Source: Bacillota bacterium
GTDB lineage: Bacteria; Bacillota; Clostridia; Lachnospirales; Lachnospiraceae
Direction: 5' to 3'
Assembly (NCBI GenBank): GCA_023407575.1
Contig: JAEYLX010000014.1
Span: 1 to 64,000, forward strand
Length of the DNA: 64,000 bases
Shown here: one piece after another, positions 9,575-18,347 of the stretch
Numbering within the stretch: position 1 is the stretch's first letter
Layout: each line of letters begins with the position of its first letter
Notes under the pieces: generated by a model
What the model was told of the DNA's origin: nothing
Database searches by the model: none
What the model saw: the letters and a program-made list of their open reading frames with translations, nothing else
Translations under genes and position numbers: made by a program

Positions 9575-9654
9575 AAAGAATTATCTTCTTAGAAATGCAA
9601 AATTAGTGAATAAGAAATTAAATTTGAATATGTTTGTTTAAGAGGTAAATGCAA

Positions 9655-10083
9655 ATGGATTTTGAAATTACGGACGTAATTAAAGAACATGATAGGGAAA
9701 CTATTTTTCAAGGTTTGTTGGAATATAATTTAACTAGAATTGAAGATAGGAATAAGAAAGAGCTTGGGATATATGTTAATGACGAGACAGGAAAAAAGAT
9801 TGCTGGATTAATTGGAGAGACACATGGCAATTGGTTATTCGTAAAATATTTATGGGTCAGCGAAGCGCTTCGGGGGCAAAAGATTGGTAGTCAGCTTTTA
9901 AAGCAGGCGGAAACAACTTCGATAGAACGTGGTTGCAAGTTTGCTTTTCTGGATACGTTTAGCTTTCAGGCGCCTTTGTTTTATAAAAAACAGGGCTACC
10001 AAGAAGTGTTTACCTTAGAGGAATATCCCTTGACTGGAAAGCGGTATTACTTTACTAAAAATATAAAAGCAGATAATACGTGA
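9655..10083 (+). CDS. GNAT family N-acetyltransferase
   Basis: About 142 residues of a compact GNAT fold. The acetyl-CoA-binding motif is LRGQKIGSQLLKQAE (about residues 80-94) and the final motif is APLFYKKQGYQEV. Two ATGs (9649 and 9655) follow AGAGG; the second has the better spacing (9 bases), so I use it. It is separated from the VOC gene by about 80 bases and faces the same way. The substrate is not deducible. Confidence 0.82.
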   Translation: MDFEITDVIKEHDRETIFQGLLEYNLTRIEDRNKKELGIYVNDETGKKIAGLIGETHGNWLFVKYLWVSEALRGQKIGSQLLKQAETTSIERGCKFAFLDTFSFQAPLFYKKQGYQEVFTLEEYPLTGKRYYFTKNIKADNT

Positions 10084-10159
10084 TTAAGTTGACTTAGCAG
10101 TTTTATTATTCAAAAATATTTAGGAGAATATTAAGTAGGTTATAAGGAAAGGAGGTAAA

Positions 10160-11818
10160 ATGAACAAAGTTATTCTTACTGTTATCTGCATAGTTCTATT
10201 TAGTCTGGCTTGTGCTATTTCTGTGGAAGGAACACCAGCTGCGAAACAGAAAAGTAATACGATATTTTATGTTTCAGGAGATAAAATCTATGATCAGCAA
10301 AAGGAAGAATTCCAGATTAGAGGAATCTCTTTTGGAAACAGTGTGTGGGATAATAAATCCTTACCTAGTAAAACGCATCATACGGAAGACTCCTACAAAG
10401 AAATTGCTATGCTTGGGTTTAATTCGGTTCGATTTTACCTTAATTATAAGTTTTTTGAGGATGATGAGGAACCTTATAAATACAAACAGAGTGGTTTCAA
10501 ATGGCTGGATAAAAATATAGAATGGGCAAAAAAGTACAAGATTAAGCTTATTCTAAATATGCACGTTCCTCAAGGAGGTTTTCAATCTCAAGGTGAAGGA
10601 ATGAAGCTATGGACTGTGAAAAGTAATCGAGAACGCTTAAGCTCATTATGGAAGGAAATTGCAAAAAGGTATGCAGATGAAGCTACAATCATTGGATTTG
10701 GATTAATAAATGAACCGATTATTCCATATGAAAGTTCTATAAAGAAAAGTATAAATATATATAGGGGATATCTCAATGACCTAGTGAAAACCATAAGAGA
10801 AGTGGACAAAAACCACATTATTTTTGTTGAAAACCCTTTATCAATAAAAAATATGAAAACTGGTGAAATGATATATAACGACCATAAGGAGTTCAATCAA
10901 TTTCTGATTGATGATAAAAATATTGTTTATGAATTCCATGATTATTCGCCCTATTCCTTTACGCATCAGGATACGGAGTGGGCTAATACAAAAGGTATTG
11001 TCAAATATTATCCCTCAAGCCAAATTATAAGCTTTGATAGTGATAATGAGTGGATAGGTTGTCAGAGTGCTGATAAAACAGCAAATTCCAAAAATGGATG
11101 GGTATATTATGAAAGTAAACCAGTTACCAGAACAGATGAATATAATTTAGGGAAAATAACCTGTCAGGTTCTTAATGCTGGAAAATCCGGAATCGTTTAC
11201 TTTGATGAAATTAAAGTTACGAAATATAATAAAAAAGGGATAGTTACATCACACATTTTGGTTGATCCCATTGAAAAATCAGAGTTATGGTTTTGGTCTA
11301 AAAATAAATCTGGAAGTTATGGAAGCTCGGATAAAGTGGGATTTAACGATAAGAGCTCGCTATATATTAAGGGAGTAACCGATGATGCAAACTTTGCAGG
11401 TAAAGTATTTGAGTTGGAAGAAGGTTGCAGTTATGTCATTTCAGCGTGGGTGAAGCGTGAAAAGTGCAATGCTGGAACAATTTCTAACCCTCGTATTGAT
11501 TTTATTAATGCTTCAAATATTCAGTTATATAATAAAGATTATATGGAAAATAGTCTGAAAAGTTATATTAAATTTTATAAGGATAATAATGTTCCTGTCT
11601 ATCTCGGGGAGTTCGGTGTCGTAAGTGGAGCGTTTCTTGGTAACAGAGGTGCTTTGCAGTGGGTGAGAGATGTAATTGACCTCTGTAAAGAGTATGAGGT
11701 TAATTTTAATTATCATACTTATCACGAGGTCTCCTTCGGACTATATATGAATTCGGACTATGAACTGCCAGATAAGCTGAATAAAAAGCTGGCAAAGCTT
11801 TTTAAAGAGCTTCTATAA
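10160..11818 (+). CDS. Secreted GH5-family glycoside hydrolase with inserted beta-sandwich domain
   Basis: A 552-residue enzyme with an N-terminal signal segment (residues 2-20; a lipobox is not clear). The GH5 barrel is visible as FNSVRFYLNY, NMHVPQGGF, the acid/base motif GLINEP (about E185), the conserved EFHDYSPYSFTHQ (about 257-270) and the nucleophile motif YLGEFG (about E484). In a compact GH5 the last two lie much closer together. Here about 190 residues (roughly 275-460) rich in Gly, Ser, Tyr and beta strands are inserted, resembling a carbohydrate-binding module. The start follows GGAAAGGAGGTAAA. Substrate is probably a beta-glucan or beta-mannan; the subfamily is not determinable by eye. 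It acts outside the cell. Confidence 0.8.
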   Translation: MNKVILTVICIVLFSLACAISVEGTPAAKQKSNTIFYVSGDKIYDQQKEEFQIRGISFGNSVWDNKSLPSKTHHTEDSYKEIAMLGFNSVRFYLNYKFFEDDEEPYKYKQSGFKWLDKNIEWAKKYKIKLILNMHVPQGGFQSQGEGMKLWTVKSNRERLSSLWKEIAKRYADEATIIGFGLINEPIIPYESSIKKSINIYRGYLNDLVKTIREVDKNHIIFVENPLSIKNMKTGEMIYNDHKEFNQFLIDDKNIVYEFHDYSPYSFTHQDTEWANTKGIVKYYPSSQIISFDSDNEWIGCQSADKTANSKNGWVYYESKPVTRTDEYNLGKITCQVLNAGKSGIVYFDEIKVTKYNKKGIVTSHILVDPIEKSELWFWSKNKSGSYGSSDKVGFNDKSSLYIKGVTDDANFAGKVFELEEGCSYVISAWVKREKCNAGTISNPRIDFINASNIQLYNKDYMENSLKSYIKFYKDNNVPVYLGEFGVVSGAFLGNRGALQWVRDVIDLCKEYEVNFNYHTYHEVSFGLYMNSDYELPDKLNKKLAKLFKELL

Positions 11819-11953
11819 TTTCTTTAGTCAAATGGCTGCTTCCTGCAGTTGTATGAACTTATACAAACAGAAAATAAAGGCTGCTATAATACTTTATTAT
11901 TTTAGTACAATCTAATCGGCAGACCCTAAATAAAATTTAATAAGGAGATTACT

Positions 11954-12340
11954 ATGTTTCGATCATTATTGCAGATTTATGTAAAGGGAAGTGCAGAGGC
12001 TTATGAGTTTTATAAGACAGCCTTTAATGCTACTGATGGATATCGGGATTTGGATGAGAATGGAGCTGTTATTCATCAGGAGCTTAACATATGTGGACAA
12101 GCTATTGCTGTGGGGGAAGCACATGATACCACAAGAGCCGGTGGAGAAAGTAGAATTACAGGTAACACCATGCAGTTCTGTTTTCAATTTGGTGAAGGGC
12201 AAGAGGAAAGCGTTTTAAGAGCATATGAAATACTGAAAGAGGGTGGAACTATTATTACACCTTTATATGAAATATTCTTTAGTCCCTGTGGAGTGGAGTT
12301 GATTGATAAATATGGTGTTTGGTGGTGTCTTTTCGTATAG
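11954..12340 (+). CDS. PhnB-like VOC family protein
   Basis: A 128-residue protein of the PhnB/YycE-type VOC subgroup. The N-terminus (LLQIYVKGSAEAYEFYKTAF) and the C-terminal strand pattern (PCGVELIDKYGVWWCL) are characteristic. PhnB itself has no established enzymatic role, and these proteins are often annotated as 3-demethylubiquinone methyltransferase-like without support. The ATG is preceded by TAAGGAGAT. It stands alone with a terminator about 100 bases downstream. Confidence 0.8.
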   Translation: MFRSLLQIYVKGSAEAYEFYKTAFNATDGYRDLDENGAVIHQELNICGQAIAVGEAHDTTRAGGESRITGNTMQFCFQFGEGQEESVLRAYEILKEGGTIITPLYEIFFSPCGVELIDKYGVWWCLFV

Positions 12341-12434
12341 TAGAATAATATAACTTGAATTGAATGCTTGAAGATAGCTCTTAAGATTAAGGTCATTGAT
12401 AGTAAAAGTTAAACTGGTTTAAATTGAATAATTT

Positions 12435-12486
12435 ACCGCTCATTTTCAGATGTTTCAAAGGAAGCATTGATGGGCGGTTTTTTCTT
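12435..12486 (+). terminator. Rho-independent terminator
   Basis: ACCGCTCAT (12435-12443) pairs with ATGGGCGGT (about 12470-12478), with an inner CAGATG/CATTG part-pairing, followed by a run of six or more T. It ends the PhnB-like transcript. Confidence 0.8.
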
Positions 12487-12661
12487 ATAAAATTGGCCTA
12501 AATAGAATTCTATATAAACTGAAATTAATAAAACTTAAACAAAGCATTAACAAAATAGAAATATTGATAAATTAATATTTGTTCATAAAAAAGAAGTTTA
12601 AAAAAGAAGAATAAAAATAAAACGAATGAGAAGTTGCCAACGAGAAAGGAAATTAACTCCT

Positions 12662-13996
12662 ATGAAAAGACAAAATAAGAAGATAGAAAAACCTAAGAAG
12701 ATAGAAAAACCTAAGAAGATAGAAAAGCCTAAGAAAATAAAAAAAAGTATCCGAAATCAGATTATCGCAACGGGTCTTTGTCCATTAATCACCATGTCAA
12801 CTGCAGTTTCTATTCTTTCGTTAAATGGACATGATCCAATGATTGTTTCTTATACAATTGCTGTTATATTGCTGATTGGCACGATTCAGCTGCTTTACAT
12901 TGCACAAAGTATAGTAAAGCCCATTGGAAAAGCGGAAGAATATATGAAACAAATTGCAGAAGGTAATTTAAATATAACAATTGACGAGAAATTGAGAAAA
13001 AGAGAAGACGAAATTGGCTCTATGTCCGAGGCATTGACAGTGTTAAGTGATAAATTAAAAGCTTCTATAGTTGATATTCAGCAGGTTTCGGATGAATTGA
13101 TAGACTCAGATGAACTCCTGGAGACTATGGTGGAAGAAGCTAATATTGTTTCTGGACAAATAATTTCCTCGGTGCAGAGGATTTCGGAGGATGCCAAAAA
13201 GCAAAACAATGATATGAAGGAAGCCTCCAGACATATTAATGAGATTGGTAGTATGATTGGAAACATAGTTGACAGTGTGCAGCATTTGGAGGAAACTTCA
13301 GGTAAAATGAAAGAGGATGGAAACCGTTCGACAGTGATCATGAAGGAACTTGATAATTATAATGAACGAACAAATGATGCAATTGAACGCATTAATAATC
13401 AAGTGCACATGACCTATGAGGCATCAGTTCAAATTAATGACGTAATCCAAATGATTACCTACATTGCAAAGCAGACGGTATTACTCGCATTAAATGCCAG
13501 TATTGAGGCTGCAAGAGCCGGAGAACATGGGAAAGGGTTTTCTGTAGTTGCTGAAGAAATTAGTAAGCTTGCGAATCAGTCAAGTGCCTCCGCAAAAGAA
13601 ATTGATTCGATTATTGGCAACTTATCAACGGAATCAGGCAAAATGCTTGTAATTATGAAAGAGGTTTTGTCGGATGTTAAAATGCAAAGAGAGAAGGTAT
13701 TGGAAACACAAAAGCACTTTGAAAAAGTAAGTGTGGGGATTGAGGATTCGTTAGCAGAAATATTGGAAATAAGGGACCAAACAAAGACGTGTAATGAGGC
13801 AAAGAACATGATAACAAAACATATAGAAACCTTGAGAACCATTTCAAAAGAAAGTGTTTATTCTACGGATAGCGCACGTAAATCAGTGGACTTATTGAAT
13901 CAAAATATTAGCGAAATAGAATCAACTGCGGGATTATTAAAAGGTTATTCTGAAACACTAAATAATCAAGTGAGGTATTTTTCGGTAAAACAATAG
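12662..13996 (+). CDS. Methyl-accepting chemotaxis-like protein lacking a sensor domain
   Basis: About 444 residues. Three 18-base tandem repeats near the start (12677-12730) encode KKIEKP three times, giving a highly basic cytoplasmic leader. Two hydrophobic segments follow (about residues 35-55 and 60-80) separated by only a few residues, so there is essentially no external ligand domain. HAMP is next (about 80-135), then the MCP signalling domain with tip motif ALNASIEAARAGEHGKG. It may sense membrane or cytoplasmic state, or act with a partner. I use the ATG at 12662, with AAAGGA 11-12 bases upstream; an in-frame ATG at 12626 would add 12 residues but lacks a good ribosome site. Confidence 0.85.
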   Translation: MKRQNKKIEKPKKIEKPKKIEKPKKIKKSIRNQIIATGLCPLITMSTAVSILSLNGHDPMIVSYTIAVILLIGTIQLLYIAQSIVKPIGKAEEYMKQIAEGNLNITIDEKLRKREDEIGSMSEALTVLSDKLKASIVDIQQVSDELIDSDELLETMVEEANIVSGQIISSVQRISEDAKKQNNDMKEASRHINEIGSMIGNIVDSVQHLEETSGKMKEDGNRSTVIMKELDNYNERTNDAIERINNQVHMTYEASVQINDVIQMITYIAKQTVLLALNASIEAARAGEHGKGFSVVAEEISKLANQSSASAKEIDSIIGNLSTESGKMLVIMKEVLSDVKMQREKVLETQKHFEKVSVGIEDSLAEILEIRDQTKTCNEAKNMITKHIETLRTISKESVYSTDSARKSVDLLNQNISEIESTAGLLKGYSETLNNQVRYFSVKQ

Positions 13997-14125
13997 AATT
14001 GCGGTTAGGAAAAGTTGCTGTTAGTATATTCATTGGTGGCTTAACAATTTAGAAACAATTTTCAAACAAAATACAAATATAATTAGTTTAAACTTCGTGA
14101 TAGGTAGCGTGAATATAAAAGCTAA

Positions 14126-14256
14126 ATTTCATACATTGATTTTAGGTGTGTAAGCAAGTTGGGCGCATAGACACTAGTATGAAAATATAAATCAATTTCA
14201 TACATGAAGTTTGTGCCCGCGTTACCATAATGTAAAGATACTCTCGGCACAAACTT
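14126..14256. repeat. Direct and inverted repeats upstream of a two-component operon
   Basis: The 312-base gap 13997-14308 has no gene. It holds two identical 11-base direct repeats ATTTCATACAT (14126-14136 and 14195-14205) and an 11-base perfect inverted repeat AAGTTTGTGCC (14207-14217) / GGCACAAACTT (14246-14256). They may be binding sites for the response regulator encoded at 15050, or a stem-loop. No confident promoter was placed. Confidence 0.5.
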
Positions 14257-14308
14257 ACACAAAGAATAGGCAGGTTACATTTGTGTCAATAGTAGTGGAG
14301 TATAACAA

Positions 14309-15013
14309 ATGAATGATAAAATGTTAAAAAATGAAATACATTACGAAAAAGCAGCAAAGGGACTATTAGAGGACCAATATGGAATTAAAATGAGCCGTTC
14401 ACTTAAAATAACCGGGGCAGCAGCGACTGCCAGTACCTTAATTGCAATTGGCAAGCTTGCAATGGGGATTATATCATTATCGTTGTTTGCATGTGTCAAT
14501 TCCTTTTATACCTTTGGTATGGTTATAGCGAAAGCAATTGCCCTACTTGGTATTCGAAAGGCAAAGGAGAAAAGTGAACAGTATCGATATTATTTGTGGT
14601 CAGGCTTTGTATTAATAGCATCCAGTCTAATATACATGATATATTCCATTCGTTTGTTTTTCAGTCCAATTTCGAATTCCTATCATATGTATGTAGCAAT
14701 TGGAATTTCAACAGTAACCTTTACGGAAGTTGCGCTGAATATTCGAGGAGTTATAATAACCAGACATAAACATACCATATTAGTCCATGCCATTAAGATG
14801 ATTAATCTGTCAGCTTCCCTAATTGCACTTGTATTAACGCAGACAGCAATATTATCCTTTGCTGAAAAAGATTTTGATTTAGTTGAAAGGTCTAATGCAA
14901 ATGGTGTGATTGGAGTGTTAATGGGGTCACTGGCAACACTGATTGGCATTTATATGATTTATAGAGTGAAGAAGTTTAAAAGGGAAGACGAACAATTAGA
15001 AATAGATTATTAG
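14309..15013 (+). CDS. Six-TM membrane protein, CDF-like without metal ligands
   Basis: A 234-residue integral membrane protein with about six hydrophobic helices. The order and spacing recall the cation diffusion facilitator transmembrane unit, for example RSLKITGAAATASTLIAIGK then LFACVNSFYTFGMVIAKAI where CDF proteins carry a D..HS..D signature. Those acidic/His ligands are absent, and there is no long cytoplasmic C-terminal metal domain. It precedes a response regulator by 36 bases and is probably co-transcribed with the two-component system. It could be a degenerate transporter or a sensory partner. The family call is a hypothesis from pattern only. Confidence 0.6.
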   Translation: MNDKMLKNEIHYEKAAKGLLEDQYGIKMSRSLKITGAAATASTLIAIGKLAMGIISLSLFACVNSFYTFGMVIAKAIALLGIRKAKEKSEQYRYYLWSGFVLIASSLIYMIYSIRLFFSPISNSYHMYVAIGISTVTFTEVALNIRGVIITRHKHTILVHAIKMINLSASLIALVLTQTAILSFAEKDFDLVERSNANGVIGVLMGSLATLIGIYMIYRVKKFKREDEQLEIDY

Positions 15014-15049
15014 CATATGCACAGGAAACGTGCGCGGAAGGGTGAAAGT

Positions 15050-15721
15050 ATGATTAATATATTGGTTGTGGAAGATGATGTTGAATTGAACAGAATTATA
15101 TGTACCTATTTAAGCGACAGTGGATTTCGAAGTAAAGGCTGCTTGAACGCAGAGGATGCATATGATGAAATGTATAACAATCTCTATGAGTTGATAATAT
15201 CTGATATTATGATGCCTAAAATAGATGGTTTTGAGTTTGCCAGGACGGTTCGCCAACTGAATAAGACAATTCCCATCCTATTTATGTCGGCAAAGGACGA
15301 TTTGCCTTCCAAGCAGAAAGGATTTCAACTTGGAATAGATGATTATATGGTAAAGCCCATTGAATTGGCGGAATTATTGCTTCGGGTTCGGGCGTTGTTA
15401 CGCCGGGCCAATATTGAAATGGAACGTAAGTTGACCGTAGGAAATCTTATACTGGATGCAGATGCGGTTAGTGCTACAATAGGAGAGGAAGAGATAGCGA
15501 TTACTACGAGAGAATTCAATATTATATTTAAATTACTTTCCTATCCTAAGAAAACCTTCTCGAGAGCACAACTCATGGATGAATTCTGGGGTGTAGACTC
15601 AGAAACCAGCCTTCGAGCTGTAGATGTATATGTAACAAAGCTTAGAGATAAATTTTCCGAGTGCAATGGTTTTGAAATTGTAACCGTAAGAGGAATAGGA
15701 TATAAGGCAGTATTAGTGTGA
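15050..15721 (+). CDS. OmpR-family response regulator
   Basis: A 223-residue two-component regulator. The receiver domain is residues 1-120 with acidic pocket VEDD, phosphoacceptor D52 (ISDIMMPKIDG), the S/T switch in LFMSAKDD and K102 (YMVKPIE). The winged-helix DNA-binding domain covers about 130-223 (TTREFNIIFKLL; YVTKLRDKF; VRGIGYK). The ATG at 15050 has AAGGGTG 7 bases upstream; the ATG at 15017 would add a spurious basic leader. It lies between a membrane protein and the cognate histidine kinase in one operon. Confidence 0.93.
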   Translation: MINILVVEDDVELNRIICTYLSDSGFRSKGCLNAEDAYDEMYNNLYELIISDIMMPKIDGFEFARTVRQLNKTIPILFMSAKDDLPSKQKGFQLGIDDYMVKPIELAELLLRVRALLRRANIEMERKLTVGNLILDADAVSATIGEEEIAITTREFNIIFKLLSYPKKTFSRAQLMDEFWGVDSETSLRAVDVYVTKLRDKFSECNGFEIVTVRGIGYKAVLV

Positions 15722-15785
15722 ATGGTCTATCAAAAACATAGGAGCCATGTGAAAAACCTGGTTTTCATAAGAATGGAGTATTCGT

Positions 15786-16865
15786 ATGACAAAAGAAGCA
15801 AGATCAGGATTGAAGAGTAAGAGCTATATAAAGATAATATTCATTTTTATTGCAACTTTGTTCTTTTTTGGATCGATAACCACACTTCAGTTCTATATTC
15901 TTGGTAGATATATAGATTATAAAAGTATAGCAAAGATTCACGTATTCCTGATTTTGACTTTCTGGCTATTGTGCGCTACTATTTTTACTTACCTTGCCTC
16001 AAGACAAATCAATCACTGGTATGAAAAACCGATGCAGGCTTTTGCGAAAGCCACGAATCAGGTGGCAAACGGTGATTTTTCTGTCTATGTAGAGCCCTTA
16101 CATTCGGCGGATAAGATGGATTATTTGGATTACATGTTTCTGGACTTTAATAAGATGGTAGAAGAGCTTGGCAGTATTGAAACCTTAAAAACAGATTTTA
16201 TTTCTAACGTCTCTCATGAGATAAAGACACCAATTGCGGTGATTCAGAACTATTCAGAATACTTACAGAAGGAGTTCATTTCTGATAGTCAAAGGATTGA
16301 ATATGCAAATGCAATTGAAGACAGTTCAAAACGTTTAGCGAATTTAATTTCTAATATTCTAAAACTCAATAAGCTGGAAAATCAAAAAATAAAGCCAGAG
16401 ATGTTAAAATATAATGTTTGCAGACAATTAAGTGAATGCATAATTCAATTTGAAGAGTTATGGGATAAGAAGGAAATAGAAGTTGATGCAGAGTTAGAAG
16501 ACAGGGCATTAATTTGTGCGGACGAAAGTCTTATGGAATTAGTCTGGAACAATCTTTTGTCCAATGCAATAAAGTTCACAGATGGCGGAGGTGCGATTAC
16601 AATCAAGCAGACCTCTACAAGCGAGCATATTATTGTGTCAATCTCTGACACAGGGTGCGGAATGAGTGAAGATACTATAAAACATATTTTTGATAAATTC
16701 TATCAGGGTGATTCTTCTCATTCGAAGGAAGGGAACGGTTTAGGACTGGCTTTGACCTTACGTGTATTGCAATTGCAGGATTGTACAATAGAGGTAAATA
16801 GTAGTCAGGGAAGAGGAACTACATTTATTGTAACGATACCGGCTGCTGTTGCAGATAAAAAGTAG
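15786..16865 (+). CDS. Sensor histidine kinase
   Basis: A 359-residue membrane kinase with two TM helices (about residues 15-37 and 53-72) and a very short external loop, so it likely senses through the membrane or a partner protein rather than a large external domain. HAMP-like linker, then DHp with phosphoacceptor H144 (NVSHEIKTPIAV), then HATPase_c with N box (LVWNNLLSNAIKF), G1 (SDTGCGMS) and G2 (KEGNGLGLAL). It pairs with the OmpR-type regulator immediately upstream (64-base gap). Short-loop kinases of this kind often work with neighbouring membrane proteins, and two unassigned ones flank it. Confidence 0.92.
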   Translation: MTKEARSGLKSKSYIKIIFIFIATLFFFGSITTLQFYILGRYIDYKSIAKIHVFLILTFWLLCATIFTYLASRQINHWYEKPMQAFAKATNQVANGDFSVYVEPLHSADKMDYLDYMFLDFNKMVEELGSIETLKTDFISNVSHEIKTPIAVIQNYSEYLQKEFISDSQRIEYANAIEDSSKRLANLISNILKLNKLENQKIKPEMLKYNVCRQLSECIIQFEELWDKKEIEVDAELEDRALICADESLMELVWNNLLSNAIKFTDGGGAITIKQTSTSEHIIVSISDTGCGMSEDTIKHIFDKFYQGDSSHSKEGNGLGLALTLRVLQLQDCTIEVNSSQGRGTTFIVTIPAAVADKK

Positions 16866-16894
16866 AATGTTAGAACTTATGGGGAGATACACTT

Positions 16895-17449
16895 ATGAAG
16901 GATATAATAAAAGATGGACAATCATTTGTGGGTTTTGAGTATAAAGAAGTAATTACAAATGTTAATAAGCTTTCTTTTCTGATGGATAGCTATAAGAATT
17001 TCGGATGGGTTGTTGATGAAAATATAAGTCCAGGGATAACCGCTAATATACCGAATCCACATGCAAATGTTATCTTACGATTAAAGAGAGATCGAAAGAT
17101 CATGAACAAAATGGAGCTTACCAGGTTACAAAGAAATTTTGAATTTTGTTTAAAAGAAATTGACCACCTGGAAAAATCAAGAACGTCAAAGGCTATGATC
17201 TATGCGCTATGTATAGGAATTGGTGGAACCATGTTTATGGCAGGTTCTGTGTTTGCAGTAACGGCAACACCTCCGATGATTCTATTATGCATTGTTCTTG
17301 CAATACCGGGGTTTGCCGGATGGATCTTACCTAATTTTATATATAAGATTATTGTTGATAAAAGCTCAGTAAGAGTAAATCAACTAATTGATGAAAAGCA
17401 GGAAGAAATTTTTACTATTATTGAAAAAGGTAATAAGCTGTTATTTTAA
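16895..17449 (+). CDS. Two-TM hypothetical protein downstream of the kinase
   Basis: A 184-residue protein of unrecognised family. About 105 N-terminal polar residues (with IPNPHANVILRLKRDR in the middle and a charged helix after it) are followed by two hydrophobic helices (about 107-130 and 133-152) and a short charged tail (KQEEIFTIIEKGNK). It is 29 bases after the histidine kinase stop with a GGGGAGA ribosome site, so it is almost certainly in the same operon, and a strong terminator follows. Its genetic linkage suggests it is a target or accessory of the two-component system. Confidence 0.65.
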   Translation: MKDIIKDGQSFVGFEYKEVITNVNKLSFLMDSYKNFGWVVDENISPGITANIPNPHANVILRLKRDRKIMNKMELTRLQRNFEFCLKEIDHLEKSRTSKAMIYALCIGIGGTMFMAGSVFAVTATPPMILLCIVLAIPGFAGWILPNFIYKIIVDKSSVRVNQLIDEKQEEIFTIIEKGNKLLF

Positions 17450-17471
17450 CAGAAAATATCAAATAGGAATT

Positions 17472-17510
17472 AAAAAGGCATGTAACCGTAATCGGCTACA
17501 TGCCTTTTTA
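17472..17510 (+). terminator. Rho-independent terminator of the two-component operon
   Basis: AAAAAGGCATGTA (17472 on) pairs with TACATGCCTTTTT around a 12-base loop, followed by T-rich sequence. Stem is perfect over 13 pairs. Confidence 0.9.
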
Positions 17511-17680
17511 TGTAGTGAAAATGCAGCCATTAATATATACTCTTGGGAGGATGTGCAACACAGTGAATAGCGTATAAATAAAGTCGTACGAATTAATAAT
17601 TTACAAACATTAATTAAACATTACATAAACAAGCGGACTATAGAATGTGAAACATAGAAAACGAAAAGGAGATTACAGAT

Positions 17681-17956
17681 ATGGCAAAATCAAAGCTCAT
17701 AGCGGCAAATAAAAAAATTGAAAAAGGAATTGTTGGAGGTTATAGCAAAATTGAAAAGGGGGTTGTAAATGGATACAGCAAAATTGAAAAAGGTGCTGTG
17801 GGAGGGTTTAATAAAATAGCGGATAAATTTGTAGATAACTATCTTACAAAGGATGGAGAATCCGTACAAGAGGCAAGGGCAAGACTATTGGCTGAACAAA
17901 AAGAGCGCGAAGAAAAGAGCAAGAAAGAGATGGAAGATAGAAAACATAAGATTTAA
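17681..17956 (+). CDS. Small hendecad-repeat protein (KIEKG repeats)
   Basis: A 91-residue, soluble, strongly basic/amphipathic protein. From residue 12 it contains three near-perfect 11-residue repeats of the form KIEKGxVxGYS (33 bases each, 17714, 17747, 17780) and a fourth diverged copy (KIADKFVDNYL). The C-terminal ~35 residues are a highly charged helix (QEARARLLAEQKEREEKSK). An 11-residue period fits a long amphipathic helix lying on a membrane or a coiled coil. I recall similar small proteins in clostridia but no assigned function. A good AAAGGAG site precedes the ATG. A purine-only tract starts right after its stop. Confidence 0.75.
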   Translation: MAKSKLIAANKKIEKGIVGGYSKIEKGVVNGYSKIEKGAVGGFNKIADKFVDNYLTKDGESVQEARARLLAEQKEREEKSKKEMEDRKHKI

Positions 17957-18197
17957 TAAAAAGAGAAAAGAGAAAAGAGAAAAGAGAAAAGAGAAGAGCA
18001 AAGAGAAAAGACATAGAGAAAAGACATAGAGATAAGACAAAGAGAAAAGACATAGAGAAAAACAAAGAGAAAAGACATAGAGATAAGACAAAGAGAAAAG
18101 ACAAAAGAGAAAAGACATAGAGAAAAACAAAGAGGAAAGACATAGAGAAAAACAAAGAGAAAATCAAGAGAAAACAAAGAGAATATGCAACAAGAAA
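17957..18197. repeat. Purine-rich tandem repeat tract
   Basis: About 240 bases made almost wholly of A and G on the plus strand, with irregular repeats of AAAGAGA, AAAAGACATAGAG and ATAAGACAAAGAG. It begins at the stop codon of the repeat-protein gene, whose last codons have the same composition, so it may have grown by slippage from that end. No frame here looks like a real gene; minus-strand ORFs rich in Phe/Leu/Ser are a composition artefact. Confidence 0.8.
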
Positions 18198-18347
18198 AAA
18201 GAAGTATAAAGATAGAAGCAGTGATTCATTTAAGAATGTTTTTCGACTAGGTAAAAGGTTGTCAAAAATAGTTACAGTTTAGAATTTATAATTAGAAATA
18301 AGAGCAAGTGATAAAACAGAATGAAAATTTAAATGGAGGATAATTAG

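Noticed and set aside
17844..18177. Three minus-strand ORFs rich in Phe, Leu and Ser
   Set aside because: They are produced by reading the purine tract backwards; the protein pattern follows the DNA repeat and has no ribosome site.
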